Positions 28,725 to 38,362 of a stretch of 64,000 nucleotides of DNA are shown here, piece after piece. The stretch is from contig CAJXRP010000006.1 of NCBI GenBank assembly GCA_913060495.1, forward strand, positions 124,001-188,000. The letters run 5' to 3'. How positions within the stretch are numbered: the stretch's first letter is position 1; every line of letters starts with the position of its first letter. Under the pieces are notes generated by a model. That model did not search any database and was not told the origin of the DNA. It saw only the letters and a program-made list of their open reading frames with translations. The position numbers and the translations under genes are program-made. This DNA is from an uncultured Gammaproteobacteria bacterium. GTDB taxonomy: Bacteria; Pseudomonadota; Gammaproteobacteria; Pseudomonadales; Pseudohongiellaceae.

Positions 28725-30119
28725 TTGAAATATATAAGCACTAGAGGCGGTGGCGTACCGCAGACATTCGAACAGGTTCTTTTGACTGGTCTAGCTCCTG
28801 ATGGGGGCTTGTATGTGCCTGCAGAGCTGCCTCATTTCTCCGCGCAAGAAATCGCTTCCTGGAAAGAGCTGAGCTATCCAGAGCTCGCCTTGAAAATCGT
28901 TGCTCCTTTCATTGGCGACGAAATACCAGCAGAGGCTCTACGCAAAATTATTACTGAGAGTTATGCAGAGTTCGATCATCCCGAAGTGGCACCGCTAACA
29001 GAACTTGCAGAGAACGATTTCATGTTGGAGTTGTATCACGGTCCTACTCTGGCGTTTAAAGATTTTGCCTTGCAGGTGCTTGGCCGCATGCTCGATTTTG
29101 TGTTGGTTAAGAACGATCAGCGCGCCGTCATTCTTGGAGCCACGTCGGGCGATACAGGTTCGGCTGCCCTAGAGGGTTGTAGGCATTCCGAACAAGTCGA
29201 CATCTTTATTTTGCATCCGCATCAACGGGTATCCGAAGTGCAACGCAGACAGATGACTACGGTTGTTGGCGATAATGTGTTCAACCTGGCCGTAGAAGGT
29301 AACTTCGATGACTGTCAGAGCATCGTTAAGGCCGCATTTGCCGACCAAAGTTTTCTACCAAAAGAGAGTCAGCTGGTCGCCGTGAATTCCATTAATTGGG
29401 CGCGGATAATGATGCAGATCGTCTACTATTTCTCTTCGGCACTGAGACTTGGTGCGCCAGAACAGGCGGTTTCATTTTCAGTTCCTACTGGAAACTTCGG
29501 CGACATTTACGCAGGCTTTCTCGCCAAGCGTATCGGGCTGCCCATCAAGCAGTTGATCGTAGCTACCAACAGCAATGACATTCTGCACCGTTTTATAAGC
29601 GGCAACGAATATTCTACTACCGGCTTACAGCATACATTTTCTCCGAGCATGGATATCCTCGTTTCAAGTAACTTCGAGCGTTACCTGTTCGATCTGTTCG
29701 ATAGAGACGCGCAGCAACTCAGTGAGTTTATGTCGAAGTTAGGGAAGCAGTCACAACATGTGTCGGATGAGAAGTGGCAGCAGATGCGGGAATGTTTCTC
29801 TAGCGCTAGAGTCGATGATGCGCTCACTTGTGAGACTATCGCAAAAGTATTTGCACAGACCGGCAAGGTGGTTGATCCCCACACTGCCGTCGGCATAAGG
29901 GCGGCGAGAGATTGTAATACTGATCCTGCTACACCGATGATCACGCTATCGACTGCGCATCCCGCTAAATTCAGCGACGCCATTAATGAGGCTGGATTAG
30001 ATGCCCCAGAGCTGCCTCTTCATCTGCGAGATTTGTTTGAGAAGGAAGAACACTACAGTGTCGTGCCGAACAAACTCGCGGCGGTGACAGAATTCGTAAA
30101 AACACACTCACACAACTAG
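28725..30119 (+). CDS. thrC: Threonine synthase
   Basis: ThrC turns O-phosphohomoserine into threonine using pyridoxal phosphate. The 464 residues start MKYISTRGGGVPQTFEQVLL, and the cofactor lysine is in GPTLAFKDFALQ near residue 108. ATSGDTGSAA and SVPTGNFGDIYAGF are phosphate-binding loops. The start is TTG 28725 behind GGGAAGG. It follows hom and ends 7 bases before recJ. Confidence 0.97.
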   Translation: MKYISTRGGGVPQTFEQVLLTGLAPDGGLYVPAELPHFSAQEIASWKELSYPELALKIVAPFIGDEIPAEALRKIITESYAEFDHPEVAPLTELAENDFMLELYHGPTLAFKDFALQVLGRMLDFVLVKNDQRAVILGATSGDTGSAALEGCRHSEQVDIFILHPHQRVSEVQRRQMTTVVGDNVFNLAVEGNFDDCQSIVKAAFADQSFLPKESQLVAVNSINWARIMMQIVYYFSSALRLGAPEQAVSFSVPTGNFGDIYAGFLAKRIGLPIKQLIVATNSNDILHRFISGNEYSTTGLQHTFSPSMDILVSSNFERYLFDLFDRDAQQLSEFMSKLGKQSQHVSDEKWQQMRECFSSARVDDALTCETIAKVFAQTGKVVDPHTAVGIRAARDCNTDPATPMITLSTAHPAKFSDAINEAGLDAPELPLHLRDLFEKEEHYSVVPNKLAAVTEFVKTHSHN

Positions 30120-30126
30120 GGATCTG

Positions 30127-31866
30127 ATGTCACTACTCGTTAAACGTAGAGCGGCAAATACCACACTAAACCTTCCCGATTCTATGCACCCGCTACTACG
30201 GCGTGTGTATAGCCAGCGCAATATTAAGGATGTTGAAGAGCTAGAACTTGGCTTAGAAAACCTGATCCCCCCGGAGCATTTCAAGGGCATCGATGCTGCC
30301 ATTAAGTTATTGCTCGATGCATTGCAGCAACAGCAGCGCGTTCTTATAGTTGCGGATTTCGATGCGGATGGTGCGACCAGCTGTGTAGTAGCACTTACCG
30401 CACTCAGGCAGTTTGGTTTTCAGCATACCGACTACATCGTTCCTAATAGATTCGATTACGGTTACGGGCTAACACCGGAGATAGTTGAATTAGCGAAGAC
30501 CCGCACCCCCGACCTGATCATAACTGTCGATAACGGTATCTCCAGCATAGAGGGAGTAGCCGCTGCAAAAGCGGCAGGAATAAAGACGCTGATTACCGAC
30601 CACCATCTGCCGGGCGCGCAGGCGCCAGATGCGGATGCCATAGTTAACCCGAATCAGCATGGCTGCAGTTTTCCGAGCAAGAGCATCGCCGGTGTGGGCG
30701 TTATTTTCTATGTGATGCTGGCGCTGCGGGCAGAGTTGCGAAAAGCCAATTGGTTTGAAGGGAATGGCATTGCAGAACCCAAGCTTGCTGACCTGCTTGA
30801 TCTTATTGCCTTGGGCACTGTAGCGGATGTAGTCGCACTGGATCGTAACAACCGTATATTGGTGAGCGAAGGGCTAAGAAGAATTCGTGCGGGACGCACG
30901 CGTCCCGGCATTAAGAGTTTGTTAGAGATCGCTAACCGCAGCTTCGCTCGATTGACTGCCTCCGATCTGGGCTTTAGTGTCGGTCCTAGGCTTAACGCGG
31001 CAGGAAGATTGGATGATATGTCTACGGGTATCGAATGCCTGCTGACAGATCATGAGGGAACAGCCTACAAACTGGCCCTGCAGCTCGATGGCATGAACAA
31101 AGATCGAAAGCAGATCGAAGGCGATATGCGTGAACAAGCCTTCAAGTTTTTGCAGGAGTTCACATTAGAAGATAGCGATATTCCCGCAGCGTTGTGTATC
31201 TATGACACACGCTGGCATCAGGGTGTTGTGGGTATTCTTGCATCCCGCGTGAAGGAAAAGTTCAACCGTCCGGTGATCGCATTTGCAGATGCGAATGATG
31301 ATGGTAACGAAATTAAAGGTAGCGCTAGATCTATTAAGGGCTTCCATATTCGTGACGCATTAGATGCCGTGGCTAGCAGTAACCCCGGGATGATCAGCAA
31401 GTTTGGTGGTCATGCAATGGCCGCTGGCCTCAGTTTAGAGAAGGGTAAGTTGCAAGAATTCACCGAGGCATTTCAGCAGCAAGCCGCTCTCTTGCTAGAT
31501 GAAGAGCTGCTTCAGGCGCAGATATTGAGTGACGGGAATATCGAACAGGGCGAGTTCTCCATGGAGACTGCAGCGGAGTTGATTAAGGGTGGTCCCTGGG
31601 GTCAAGAATTTCCCGAGCCCGTTTTTGATGGCAAGTTCAAAGTAATTCAGCAGCGCAGAGTAGGGGAGAATCATCTCAAGCTAGTGCTGGCGCCTGAATT
31701 TTCTCTGCAGCAAACCATCGATGCCATCGCATTCAATATCGATAAGCAAGACTGGCCGGCCGCAGAGATGACTGACATTGAGATCGCCTACAGGCTTGAT
31801 ATCAACGAGTTCAGAGGCAACCAGACCTTACAATTGATGGTTGAGAAGATTCTTTCTTGGCAATAG
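30127..31866 (+). CDS. recJ: Single-strand DNA exonuclease RecJ
   Basis: RecJ degrades single-stranded DNA from the 5' end in mismatch repair and RecF recombination. The 579-residue protein has the DHH phosphoesterase motifs: VADFDADGATS near residue 77, TVDNGIS near 135, TDHHLPG near 157, and the DHHA1-domain glycine motif GGHAMAAGLSLE near 430. A C-terminal OB domain follows. It is the last gene of hom-thrC-recJ, an order shared with Pseudomonas. Confidence 0.96.
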   Translation: MSLLVKRRAANTTLNLPDSMHPLLRRVYSQRNIKDVEELELGLENLIPPEHFKGIDAAIKLLLDALQQQQRVLIVADFDADGATSCVVALTALRQFGFQHTDYIVPNRFDYGYGLTPEIVELAKTRTPDLIITVDNGISSIEGVAAAKAAGIKTLITDHHLPGAQAPDADAIVNPNQHGCSFPSKSIAGVGVIFYVMLALRAELRKANWFEGNGIAEPKLADLLDLIALGTVADVVALDRNNRILVSEGLRRIRAGRTRPGIKSLLEIANRSFARLTASDLGFSVGPRLNAAGRLDDMSTGIECLLTDHEGTAYKLALQLDGMNKDRKQIEGDMREQAFKFLQEFTLEDSDIPAALCIYDTRWHQGVVGILASRVKEKFNRPVIAFADANDDGNEIKGSARSIKGFHIRDALDAVASSNPGMISKFGGHAMAAGLSLEKGKLQEFTEAFQQQAALLLDEELLQAQILSDGNIEQGEFSMETAAELIKGGPWGQEFPEPVFDGKFKVIQQRRVGENHLKLVLAPEFSLQQTIDAIAFNIDKQDWPAAEMTDIEIAYRLDINEFRGNQTLQLMVEKILSWQ

Positions 31867-32049
31867 TTCTTCAGGGCTGAGCTATTAATGAGCACAGCTC
31901 GATACGCCCTATGGCGACAGACGTGCGGTAGTTGAAGATTCTTGGGGTAATATGTGGCAAATTGCAGAATACAGGCCCATATAGGCTAGTCTGACAGTGT
32001 GTTAATTGGCAGATAAAGATTAGTTTGAACAGGACGGGGGCGGTGAGCT

Positions 32050-32373
32050 ATGAAAAAAGTCTACACTCATGAGAATCTGACGATGCTGCAAACCGCAAAG
32101 GGTTTGCTGGAAAATAGTGGTGTCGATTGTTTTGTAAAGAATGAGTTCCACGCGTCAGGAGGGCACGTAGGCTTGGAAAGTGTGCCTCTGGAACTATGGG
32201 TTCATAATTCAGCGGATGCTGAAACTGCTATCTCCCTACTTGAGTCCGAGCTTAGCGAACAAAGTGATAAGCCGGCTTGGATCTGCAGCAAGTGTAAGGA
32301 AGAGAACGACGGCTCTTTCGAAACATGTTGGAAGTGTCAGACTGAGAACGCCGCCACAGAACAGGCAAGCTAG
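32050..32373 (+). CDS. DUF2007 protein with C-terminal zinc ribbon
   Basis: The 107 residues begin with a DUF2007 domain (KKVYTHENLTMLQTAKGLLENSGVDCF), a ferredoxin-like module sometimes called putative signal transducing protein. The tail has two CxxC pairs (ICSKC and CWKC) typical of a small zinc ribbon. Neither domain has a defined biochemical function. It stands before a small GDT1-like gene. Confidence 0.8.
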   Translation: MKKVYTHENLTMLQTAKGLLENSGVDCFVKNEFHASGGHVGLESVPLELWVHNSADAETAISLLESELSEQSDKPAWICSKCKEENDGSFETCWKCQTENAATEQAS

Positions 32374-32410
32374 CAAGGCGGCATCGTCTTTCAGACAAAA
32401 GTGAAAAATT

Positions 32411-32683
32411 ATGGATTGGAAAGTATTTGCGGCAATATTTGTGACGGTTTTTATTGCTGAACTGGGAGATAAAACGCAGCTTGCTACCATGCTTTTTGCG
32501 GCTGATAAGGAAGTAAGTAAGATGATGGTTTTCCTTGCCGCATCAGCTGCGCTAATTGTTGCATCTGCAATTGGGGTTTTAGCGGGCAGCTTGCTTTCAG
32601 AATACATCGACGAGAAATTTCTTCACTACATAGCTGGTGTCGGCTTTATAGCGATTGGCACATTTACTCTCTATAGTGCGTGA
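32411..32683 (+). CDS. UPF0016/GDT1-family membrane protein, single-repeat form
   Basis: This 90-residue protein has three hydrophobic segments and one copy of the family motif ELGDKTQLATM near residue 17. The family (TMEM165/GDT1/MneA) exports manganese or calcium and usually has two such repeats in about 190-200 residues. A single-repeat gene must form a homo-oligomer to make the usual fold. The stop codon is unambiguous, and I see no second ELGD half directly downstream. Confidence 0.85.
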   Translation: MDWKVFAAIFVTVFIAELGDKTQLATMLFAADKEVSKMMVFLAASAALIVASAIGVLAGSLLSEYIDEKFLHYIAGVGFIAIGTFTLYSA

Positions 32684-32728
32684 GACAGCTAATAAGAAAT
32701 CATCATAGAGCGCAGCTAGAGATATGCC

Positions 32729-33166
32729 ATGACCACTATAATTAGACAATACAAAGAAAGCGATCTGGATGGTGTTATGGCATCTTGGGAGAGTGCTTCG
32801 AAGGTCGCTCACCCATTTTTGCTAGAAGAATTCCTAGAGACAGAGCGCTACAATATTCCTAATGTCTATCTGCCAAACACCGATACCTGGGTTGCCGAAG
32901 TAGCAGGTAAAGTAGTTGGCTTTATTGCTTTGATGGGGAACGAGGTTGGGGCTATCTTTCTGGACCCTATGTTTCAGGGAGCTGGCATTGGCCGGTCCTT
33001 GATGGACAAGGCGCAAGAACTTCATGAAACTCTCGAAGTTGAAGTATTCGAAGCGAACTCTATCGGGCGAAAATTCTACGATCGCTACGGCTTTGAGCCT
33101 TTGGCAGAATCCATACACGCGCCAACCGGACAAGCCGTGTTACGCCTGAAATTTGTCTCTAAGTAG
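32729..33166 (+). CDS. GNAT N-acetyltransferase, YjaB-like
   Basis: The 145-residue protein has the GNAT fold. The acetyl-CoA loop is LDPMFQGAGIGRSLMDKA (motif A, Q-x-x-G-x-G/A near residue 85) and EANSIGRKFYDRYGFEP is the motif B helix. It resembles E. coli YjaB. The acceptor substrate is unknown. Confidence 0.82.
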   Translation: MTTIIRQYKESDLDGVMASWESASKVAHPFLLEEFLETERYNIPNVYLPNTDTWVAEVAGKVVGFIALMGNEVGAIFLDPMFQGAGIGRSLMDKAQELHETLEVEVFEANSIGRKFYDRYGFEPLAESIHAPTGQAVLRLKFVSK

Positions 33167-33405
33167 GACTTAGTAGCGTATTGCTCTCGTCGAGACAGAT
33201 GCCAAAAACCCCTTCCAAATCCTCGCGCGCTAAAGGCTTTGACCCCTCTATTTTTTAGCCTCAAATATTCTGTCGATAGAGTATGAAATAAAGCTTCATC
33301 TAGACGGTCTTTAAATGACAGAGTAGCTCGTATTTGTTACCTTTTGGCACACAAACTACGATCCCGCTCGCGTATCATCCTTAGCATGATTTGATGGGAG
33401 TCAAA

Positions 33406-36330
33406 ATGCGTCTTAAATTACATAACTTTCTGATATTAATAGGTTTATTTCTTGTGGCTGGCGGCGCTCAGGCACAGATTCACAAAACCGATCAGATCGA
33501 GGTTGAACTAGTTTCGGAAACTAGCAATGTGGTTCCCGGCGAAACGCTCTGGCTTGCTGTCCGGCTTGATCCTATCGAACACTGGCATACCTACTGGAAA
33601 TTTGGCGGCGATAGCGGTGAAGCGACAGAGGCTAATGGGTGGCAACTCCCAGCTGGTTCGAGTGCCGGTGACATCGTTTGGCCAATTCCCGAGTGGACTC
33701 CTTTTCCTGGCAGCAATCTCGTTACGTTTACCTATGAGCGAGAGGTATTCCTGCCAATTCCGGTGACTGTTCCTGCAGACTACGGTGCTGCTAATTTCGA
33801 TATCCATACCAACGTCGACTATCAGGTCTGCTACGAGATCTGCATACCTGGCTCCGCAGAATTTGAGCTGTCGTTGCCGGTAGGTGACACTGCGCAGATT
33901 GATCAGAAGTGGCAACAGGGTTTTGCCGATTCCCGCGCGATGACGCCAGTTGCGGCTGAACAGCATAGCCTGCAGGCCAATTTCAACAGTTTCGATGGCA
34001 AGTTCAATGTCATGATCGAAGCCGAAGAAAACCTATTCGATGATGTCGATGACGTTTGGTTCTTCCCAGAACAGCGCCGAGTCATGAAGTACGCTCCTTA
34101 CCGCAAGGTCATGAAGGACGGCAATCGCCTGCAGATTTCTACAGAGCAGCATCGCCGCTTCGATACCGACCTGCAGGAGTTGAATGGATTACTTGCCTAT
34201 ATCGACGATGATGGGCAGTGGCATGGCTACGACATCAAACCTCGCTACGCGAGCGTAGCCTGGGATCACAGTATCGAAGTGGAGCTCATCTCGGAGGCCA
34301 CAAACATAGTGCCCGGTGAGACGCTATGGCTAGGCTTGCGATTGCAACCGGCCGAGCACTGGCATACCTATTGGAAGATGGGTGGCGATAGTGGCGAACC
34401 CACTAGTGCTAACGAATGGACAGCACCCGAGGGAACGAATATCGGTGAGTTGCTATGGCCAGCTCCGCATTGGCTTCCGTTCTACGATACCGACTTGGTT
34501 AACTTTGCCTACGAAGAAGAAGTATTGCACCCAATCGCAGTCACCATTCCTGCAGATTATGAAGGCGATACGGTTGAGCTATCTACGCTGGCTTTCTGGA
34601 ACGTCTGCGAGCAGATCTGTATTCCTGGCGAGCAGCGACTGAGTATTACCCTGCCAGTTGCACAATCGACAGAGCTTGACGCGGGCAACGCGCAGATTTT
34701 TGCGACTGCCAGAGAACAGCTTCCCATAGTCGATCACGATATCAAATCACTCATCGCCGTTGCCGGTGAGCGTGTGAGTCTTGGTTTTGAGGCGTCAGAT
34801 GCAGTTTTTTCTGATTACACCGATGCGTTCTTCTTTCCAGAGCAGCGCCGCATCATAAAGCCGGGCCCACTGCGTGATGTCAGCATTCAGGGAAACCTGA
34901 TTCAAATTACCCACCAACAGCCAAGACGCATGTTGGAAGATCTCACCGAAGTTTACGGAGTGTTGGTTCTAGAGAACGAGCAGGGTGATCGTGCTGCCTA
35001 CGATTTTCAAAACCCTACAGCCGATGCCAACCTAACTACAATAGCGCCTCTTGCTGCAGCAAATAATTCAAGTAGCGATGGTGGGGCTGGCGGTGGACTG
35101 CTGCTGTATATGTTGTTCGCGCTAATGGGCGGTTTCATATTGAACTTGATGCCTTGCGTATTCCCAGTGCTATCAATGAAGGCGCTTAGCTTTGCTAAGA
35201 ACGCTGGCGCATCTGTACACAAGCAACGCATGGATGGCCTTGCCTACACCGCCGGTGTGATAGCCGCCTTCGTAGCCTTGGCAACAGTTCTCATCGTGTT
35301 ACGTGCCGGTGGCGAGCGTATTGGTTGGGCGTTCCAGTTTCAGCAGCCTTGGTTCCTAGCCTTCATCGTATACGTATTCTTCATGATGGCGCTCAGTCTT
35401 TCGGGTGTGTTTGAAATCGGCACGAGCCTCATGGGTGCCGGTGGCAGCCTAGCGCAGAAGAAGGGCTACAAGGGCTCGTTCTTCACAGGTGTTCTCGCCA
35501 CGACTGTAGCAACGCCTTGCACCGCGCCATTCATGGGCCCGGCACTCGGTTTTGCCTTAACCCAGTCTTGGGTGGTTGCCATGATGGTATTCGTATCCTT
35601 AGGTCTTGGTATGGCGTTGCCGATTCTCGTGCTTTCCTATATGCCGGCACTCACGAAGTACATGCCGAAGCCGGGAGCATGGATGGAAACATTCAAGCAG
35701 TTCATGGCATTCCCTCTGTATGCCTCGGCCTTGTTCTTCCTTTGGGTCTTAGGTAATCAGGTAGGCGTCATGGGTATGTCTTTGGTGATTGGCGTGTGTA
35801 TCTTGCTCGCCTTCGCGGCTTGGATGTATCAGCGTCGTTTTACCATGGGGCCAATACTGCTCACCGCTAACTATGCAGTTGGTGCGGCTGCATTAGTTGC
35901 TGCGGTTTATCTGATGCAGACTCCATTCTTGCAGACAGTCTCTATGGTACAAACAGCAAGCGTCGATGCAGATGGCAACTCTACGCAGAACTATGAAGTC
36001 TTTAGTACTGCGCGCCTCGATGAAATACAGGCCGAGGGTCGCCCCGTGTTCATCAATATGACCGCAGCTTGGTGTATCACCTGTCTCGCTAATGAGCAGA
36101 CTACTCTCAGCACAGAGCGTGTAGAGCAGGCACTGCTGGATAATGATATCACCTACATGAAGGGTGATTGGACTAACGAGGATCCGGAGATCACCGAGAT
36201 TCTTGAGCGTTTTAATCGTCCTTCAGTGCCGTTGTATGTCCTCTATCCGGGCGACAGCAGCAAGGAACCGATCATTCTTCCACAAATCCTTACACCGGGT
36301 TTGGTTGCTGAGGCCTTTGGCAGCATCTAG
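33406..36330 (+). CDS. DsbD-family thiol-disulfide reductase with duplicated periplasmic sensor domain
   Basis: DsbD-type proteins carry electrons from cytosolic thioredoxin across the inner membrane to periplasmic thiol proteins. The 974 residues start with a signal peptide (GGAQAQ). There are then two tandem copies of a DsbD-alpha-like domain, about 30-160 and 290-430; both contain PGETLW, HWHTYWK and a C-x3-C pair (VCYEIC and VCEQIC). Eight membrane segments follow (about 565-835) with the redox pair LMPCVFP and TPCTAPF. A C-terminal thioredoxin domain has WCITC near 889-892. The length is far above E. coli DsbD (565). The ribosome site GGGAG favours ATG 33406. dsbC is present at 26424. 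Confidence 0.88.
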   Translation: MRLKLHNFLILIGLFLVAGGAQAQIHKTDQIEVELVSETSNVVPGETLWLAVRLDPIEHWHTYWKFGGDSGEATEANGWQLPAGSSAGDIVWPIPEWTPFPGSNLVTFTYEREVFLPIPVTVPADYGAANFDIHTNVDYQVCYEICIPGSAEFELSLPVGDTAQIDQKWQQGFADSRAMTPVAAEQHSLQANFNSFDGKFNVMIEAEENLFDDVDDVWFFPEQRRVMKYAPYRKVMKDGNRLQISTEQHRRFDTDLQELNGLLAYIDDDGQWHGYDIKPRYASVAWDHSIEVELISEATNIVPGETLWLGLRLQPAEHWHTYWKMGGDSGEPTSANEWTAPEGTNIGELLWPAPHWLPFYDTDLVNFAYEEEVLHPIAVTIPADYEGDTVELSTLAFWNVCEQICIPGEQRLSITLPVAQSTELDAGNAQIFATAREQLPIVDHDIKSLIAVAGERVSLGFEASDAVFSDYTDAFFFPEQRRIIKPGPLRDVSIQGNLIQITHQQPRRMLEDLTEVYGVLVLENEQGDRAAYDFQNPTADANLTTIAPLAAANNSSSDGGAGGGLLLYMLFALMGGFILNLMPCVFPVLSMKALSFAKNAGASVHKQRMDGLAYTAGVIAAFVALATVLIVLRAGGERIGWAFQFQQPWFLAFIVYVFFMMALSLSGVFEIGTSLMGAGGSLAQKKGYKGSFFTGVLATTVATPCTAPFMGPALGFALTQSWVVAMMVFVSLGLGMALPILVLSYMPALTKYMPKPGAWMETFKQFMAFPLYASALFFLWVLGNQVGVMGMSLVIGVCILLAFAAWMYQRRFTMGPILLTANYAVGAAALVAAVYLMQTPFLQTVSMVQTASVDADGNSTQNYEVFSTARLDEIQAEGRPVFINMTAAWCITCLANEQTTLSTERVEQALLDNDITYMKGDWTNEDPEITEILERFNRPSVPLYVLYPGDSSKEPIILPQILTPGLVAEAFGSI

Positions 36331-36436
36331 TTAATTATTCGCCGCATCCATAAGGCGTGCATTGCTCACTTGAATCAATTTCAAATTGAGTGATAATCGC
36401 CTTATTCGTTTCTGCTTCTCGTTCAATATACCCGCT

Positions 36437-37477
36437 ATGAAAATTCAGCTGCGTTTTCTGCTTGCCCTATCTTTAGTGTCGATCTCGATTTTCGCGGTTG
36501 CCGCAGAGGACCTTGGTGTGTCCAGCAAGTATTCAGGAGCGCATGCCGCAGCGAGTCAGTTACCGCGTCTGCACAGCCTATTGATCAGTCAGGGCGACGA
36601 ACTCGTATTCGAAAAATATTACAACGGTCGTGACCCATCACGTCCGGCGAACATGAAGTCAGCCTCCAAGAGTGTTATCTCTGCATTAATTGGAATCGCT
36701 ATCGATAAGGGGATAATCGATTCAGTTGATATGAAGGTGGCGGATTATTTTCCAGATGTTATCGCCATGAACGATGGTCAGGCGAAACAACAGATAACCA
36801 TAGAGAATCTGCTCACCATGCAATCGGGCTTGGAGACGACCAGCAATAGAAATTACGGCAAGTGGGTTCTCAGTGATAATTGGGTTGAGTTCGCTCTCAA
36901 TCAGCCGCTGGTAGCAGAGCCTGGAACTCGAATGCTGTATAGCACCGGCAGTACCCATCTCCTGTCTGCGATAATCACTCAAGCCAGTGGCATGAGTACC
37001 AAACAGTTCGCGCAAGAGAATCTAAGCTCGCGGCTCGGTTTCTCCATGTCTTACTGGCCGCAAGATCCCCAAGGAATTTATTTCGGTGGCAACGATATGG
37101 AGATGACGCCGCGGCAGATGCTCGAATTTGGTCGTTTGTACCTAAATGAGGGGGTCAAAGATAGCCAACAAGTAATCTCCAGCTCATGGGTGGAGGCGTC
37201 TCATCAACCACGCGCAAGATCCCCGCGAGGGCAGGGCCGCTTCTATGGCTACGGTTGGTGGCTGCGCGATCTCGCCGGCATGCAAGTCCCTGTTGCCTGG
37301 GGCTACGGTGGTCAACTTATCTTCGTAGTGAAGGAATTAGGTTTGGTTGTAGTGGCTACCTCCGAGAGCACGCCCGGTGCGTCGAGGAGAGGGCACTTGC
37401 GAAGCCTCTACGATCTAGTTGAGGAGCAGGTGTTGTTACCTGCATCAGTTCAACAGCGGCTAGCACTCGCTAGGTAG
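36437..37477 (+). CDS. Exported class C beta-lactamase-like serine hydrolase
   Basis: From ATG 36437 the product is 346 residues with a signal peptide ending FAVAAE. The nucleophile motif S-x-x-K is SASKSV near residue 77. STGSTHLLS near residue 174 lies where Y-x-N is expected (YSTGS supplies Tyr), and GYGGQLIF occupies the third motif region. It resembles the 6-aminohexanoate-dimer hydrolase/EstB side of the family more than true AmpC. The upstream TTG 36386 would add 17 residues before the signal and is unlikely. The gene stands alone, 106 bases after the DsbD-like gene. Confidence 0.82.
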   Translation: MKIQLRFLLALSLVSISIFAVAAEDLGVSSKYSGAHAAASQLPRLHSLLISQGDELVFEKYYNGRDPSRPANMKSASKSVISALIGIAIDKGIIDSVDMKVADYFPDVIAMNDGQAKQQITIENLLTMQSGLETTSNRNYGKWVLSDNWVEFALNQPLVAEPGTRMLYSTGSTHLLSAIITQASGMSTKQFAQENLSSRLGFSMSYWPQDPQGIYFGGNDMEMTPRQMLEFGRLYLNEGVKDSQQVISSSWVEASHQPRARSPRGQGRFYGYGWWLRDLAGMQVPVAWGYGGQLIFVVKELGLVVVATSESTPGASRRGHLRSLYDLVEEQVLLPASVQQRLALAR

Positions 37478-37557
37478 GCGCTCTTCAGTATTCAAATAAA
37501 TGTGAACCTCTAGTAGCAATAGCCTGGGGCTATTAATTATTCAGAAGGAAATGCTCA

Positions 37558-38343
37558 GTGAAAATTAATGTGTATCAGGTCGATGCCTTTGCCAATAAGC
37601 CGTTTGAAGGGAATCCAGCGGCAATCTGTCCGCTACAGGCGTGGCTGCCGGAGCAGACTATGCAAGCACTGGCTGCGGAGAATAATTTATCCGAAACGGC
37701 ATTCTTTGTGCCTGAAGGTGATGGTTTTGCATTACGCTGGTTTACACCGCAAACCGAAGTTGATCTATGTGGTCACGCAACGCTTGCTGCAGCTTATGTA
37801 TTGTTCGAAGAGTTAGACTATCAAGGAGAAGAGGTTCAATTCAGCACCAAGTCTGGAGCGTTGAGTGTGATGCGCGATGGCGATTCCCTTAGAATGGATT
37901 TTCCTGCGCAGCCACCATTGCCTTTCGAGTTACCAATGTCGTTGGTACAGGCGTTTTCTGCTACTCCCGAAGACTGTTTGAAGTTCGCCGACATCGTTGC
38001 TGTGTTCTCCTCCGAGGAATTGGTGCGAAATGCCGAGCCAGATATGTTGCTACTGGCGAAGCTGGACTGCCGGGGCATCATCATCACTGCAGAATCGACG
38101 GAGTACGACTTTATCGCGCGTTGGTTCGGTCCAAGAACGGGGATCAACGAAGATCCAGTTACCGGTTCTGCGTTTACCCAGCTTGTACCTTACTGGGCGA
38201 ATCGTCTAGGCAAGAAGAAATTTCGAGCCAAGCAGGTTTCAGAGCGTGGTGGTGAGGTGACTTGCGAGCTGGCTGGGAATCGTGTGTTGATCTCCGGCAA
38301 GGCAGTTGTTTTCATGCGCGGAATCATAGAAATAGATGCTTAG
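37558..38343 (+). CDS. PhzF-family isomerase
   Basis: PhzF proteins have a two-lobed diaminopimelate-epimerase fold. The 261 residues begin KINVYQVDAFANKPFEGNPAAICPL; the catalytic Glu lies in NNLSETAFFV near residue 47, and DLCGHATLAAAYVL and GINEDPVTGSAFTQL form the substrate pocket. True PhzF acts in phenazine synthesis, but no other phz gene is here and most homologues have unknown substrates. The start is GTG 37558 behind AAGGAA. It is convergent with the FHA gene, 19 bases away. Confidence 0.9.
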   Translation: MKINVYQVDAFANKPFEGNPAAICPLQAWLPEQTMQALAAENNLSETAFFVPEGDGFALRWFTPQTEVDLCGHATLAAAYVLFEELDYQGEEVQFSTKSGALSVMRDGDSLRMDFPAQPPLPFELPMSLVQAFSATPEDCLKFADIVAVFSSEELVRNAEPDMLLLAKLDCRGIIITAESTEYDFIARWFGPRTGINEDPVTGSAFTQLVPYWANRLGKKKFRAKQVSERGGEVTCELAGNRVLISGKAVVFMRGIIEIDA

Positions 38344-38362
38344 TTCGGGCGTAGCTACCCCG

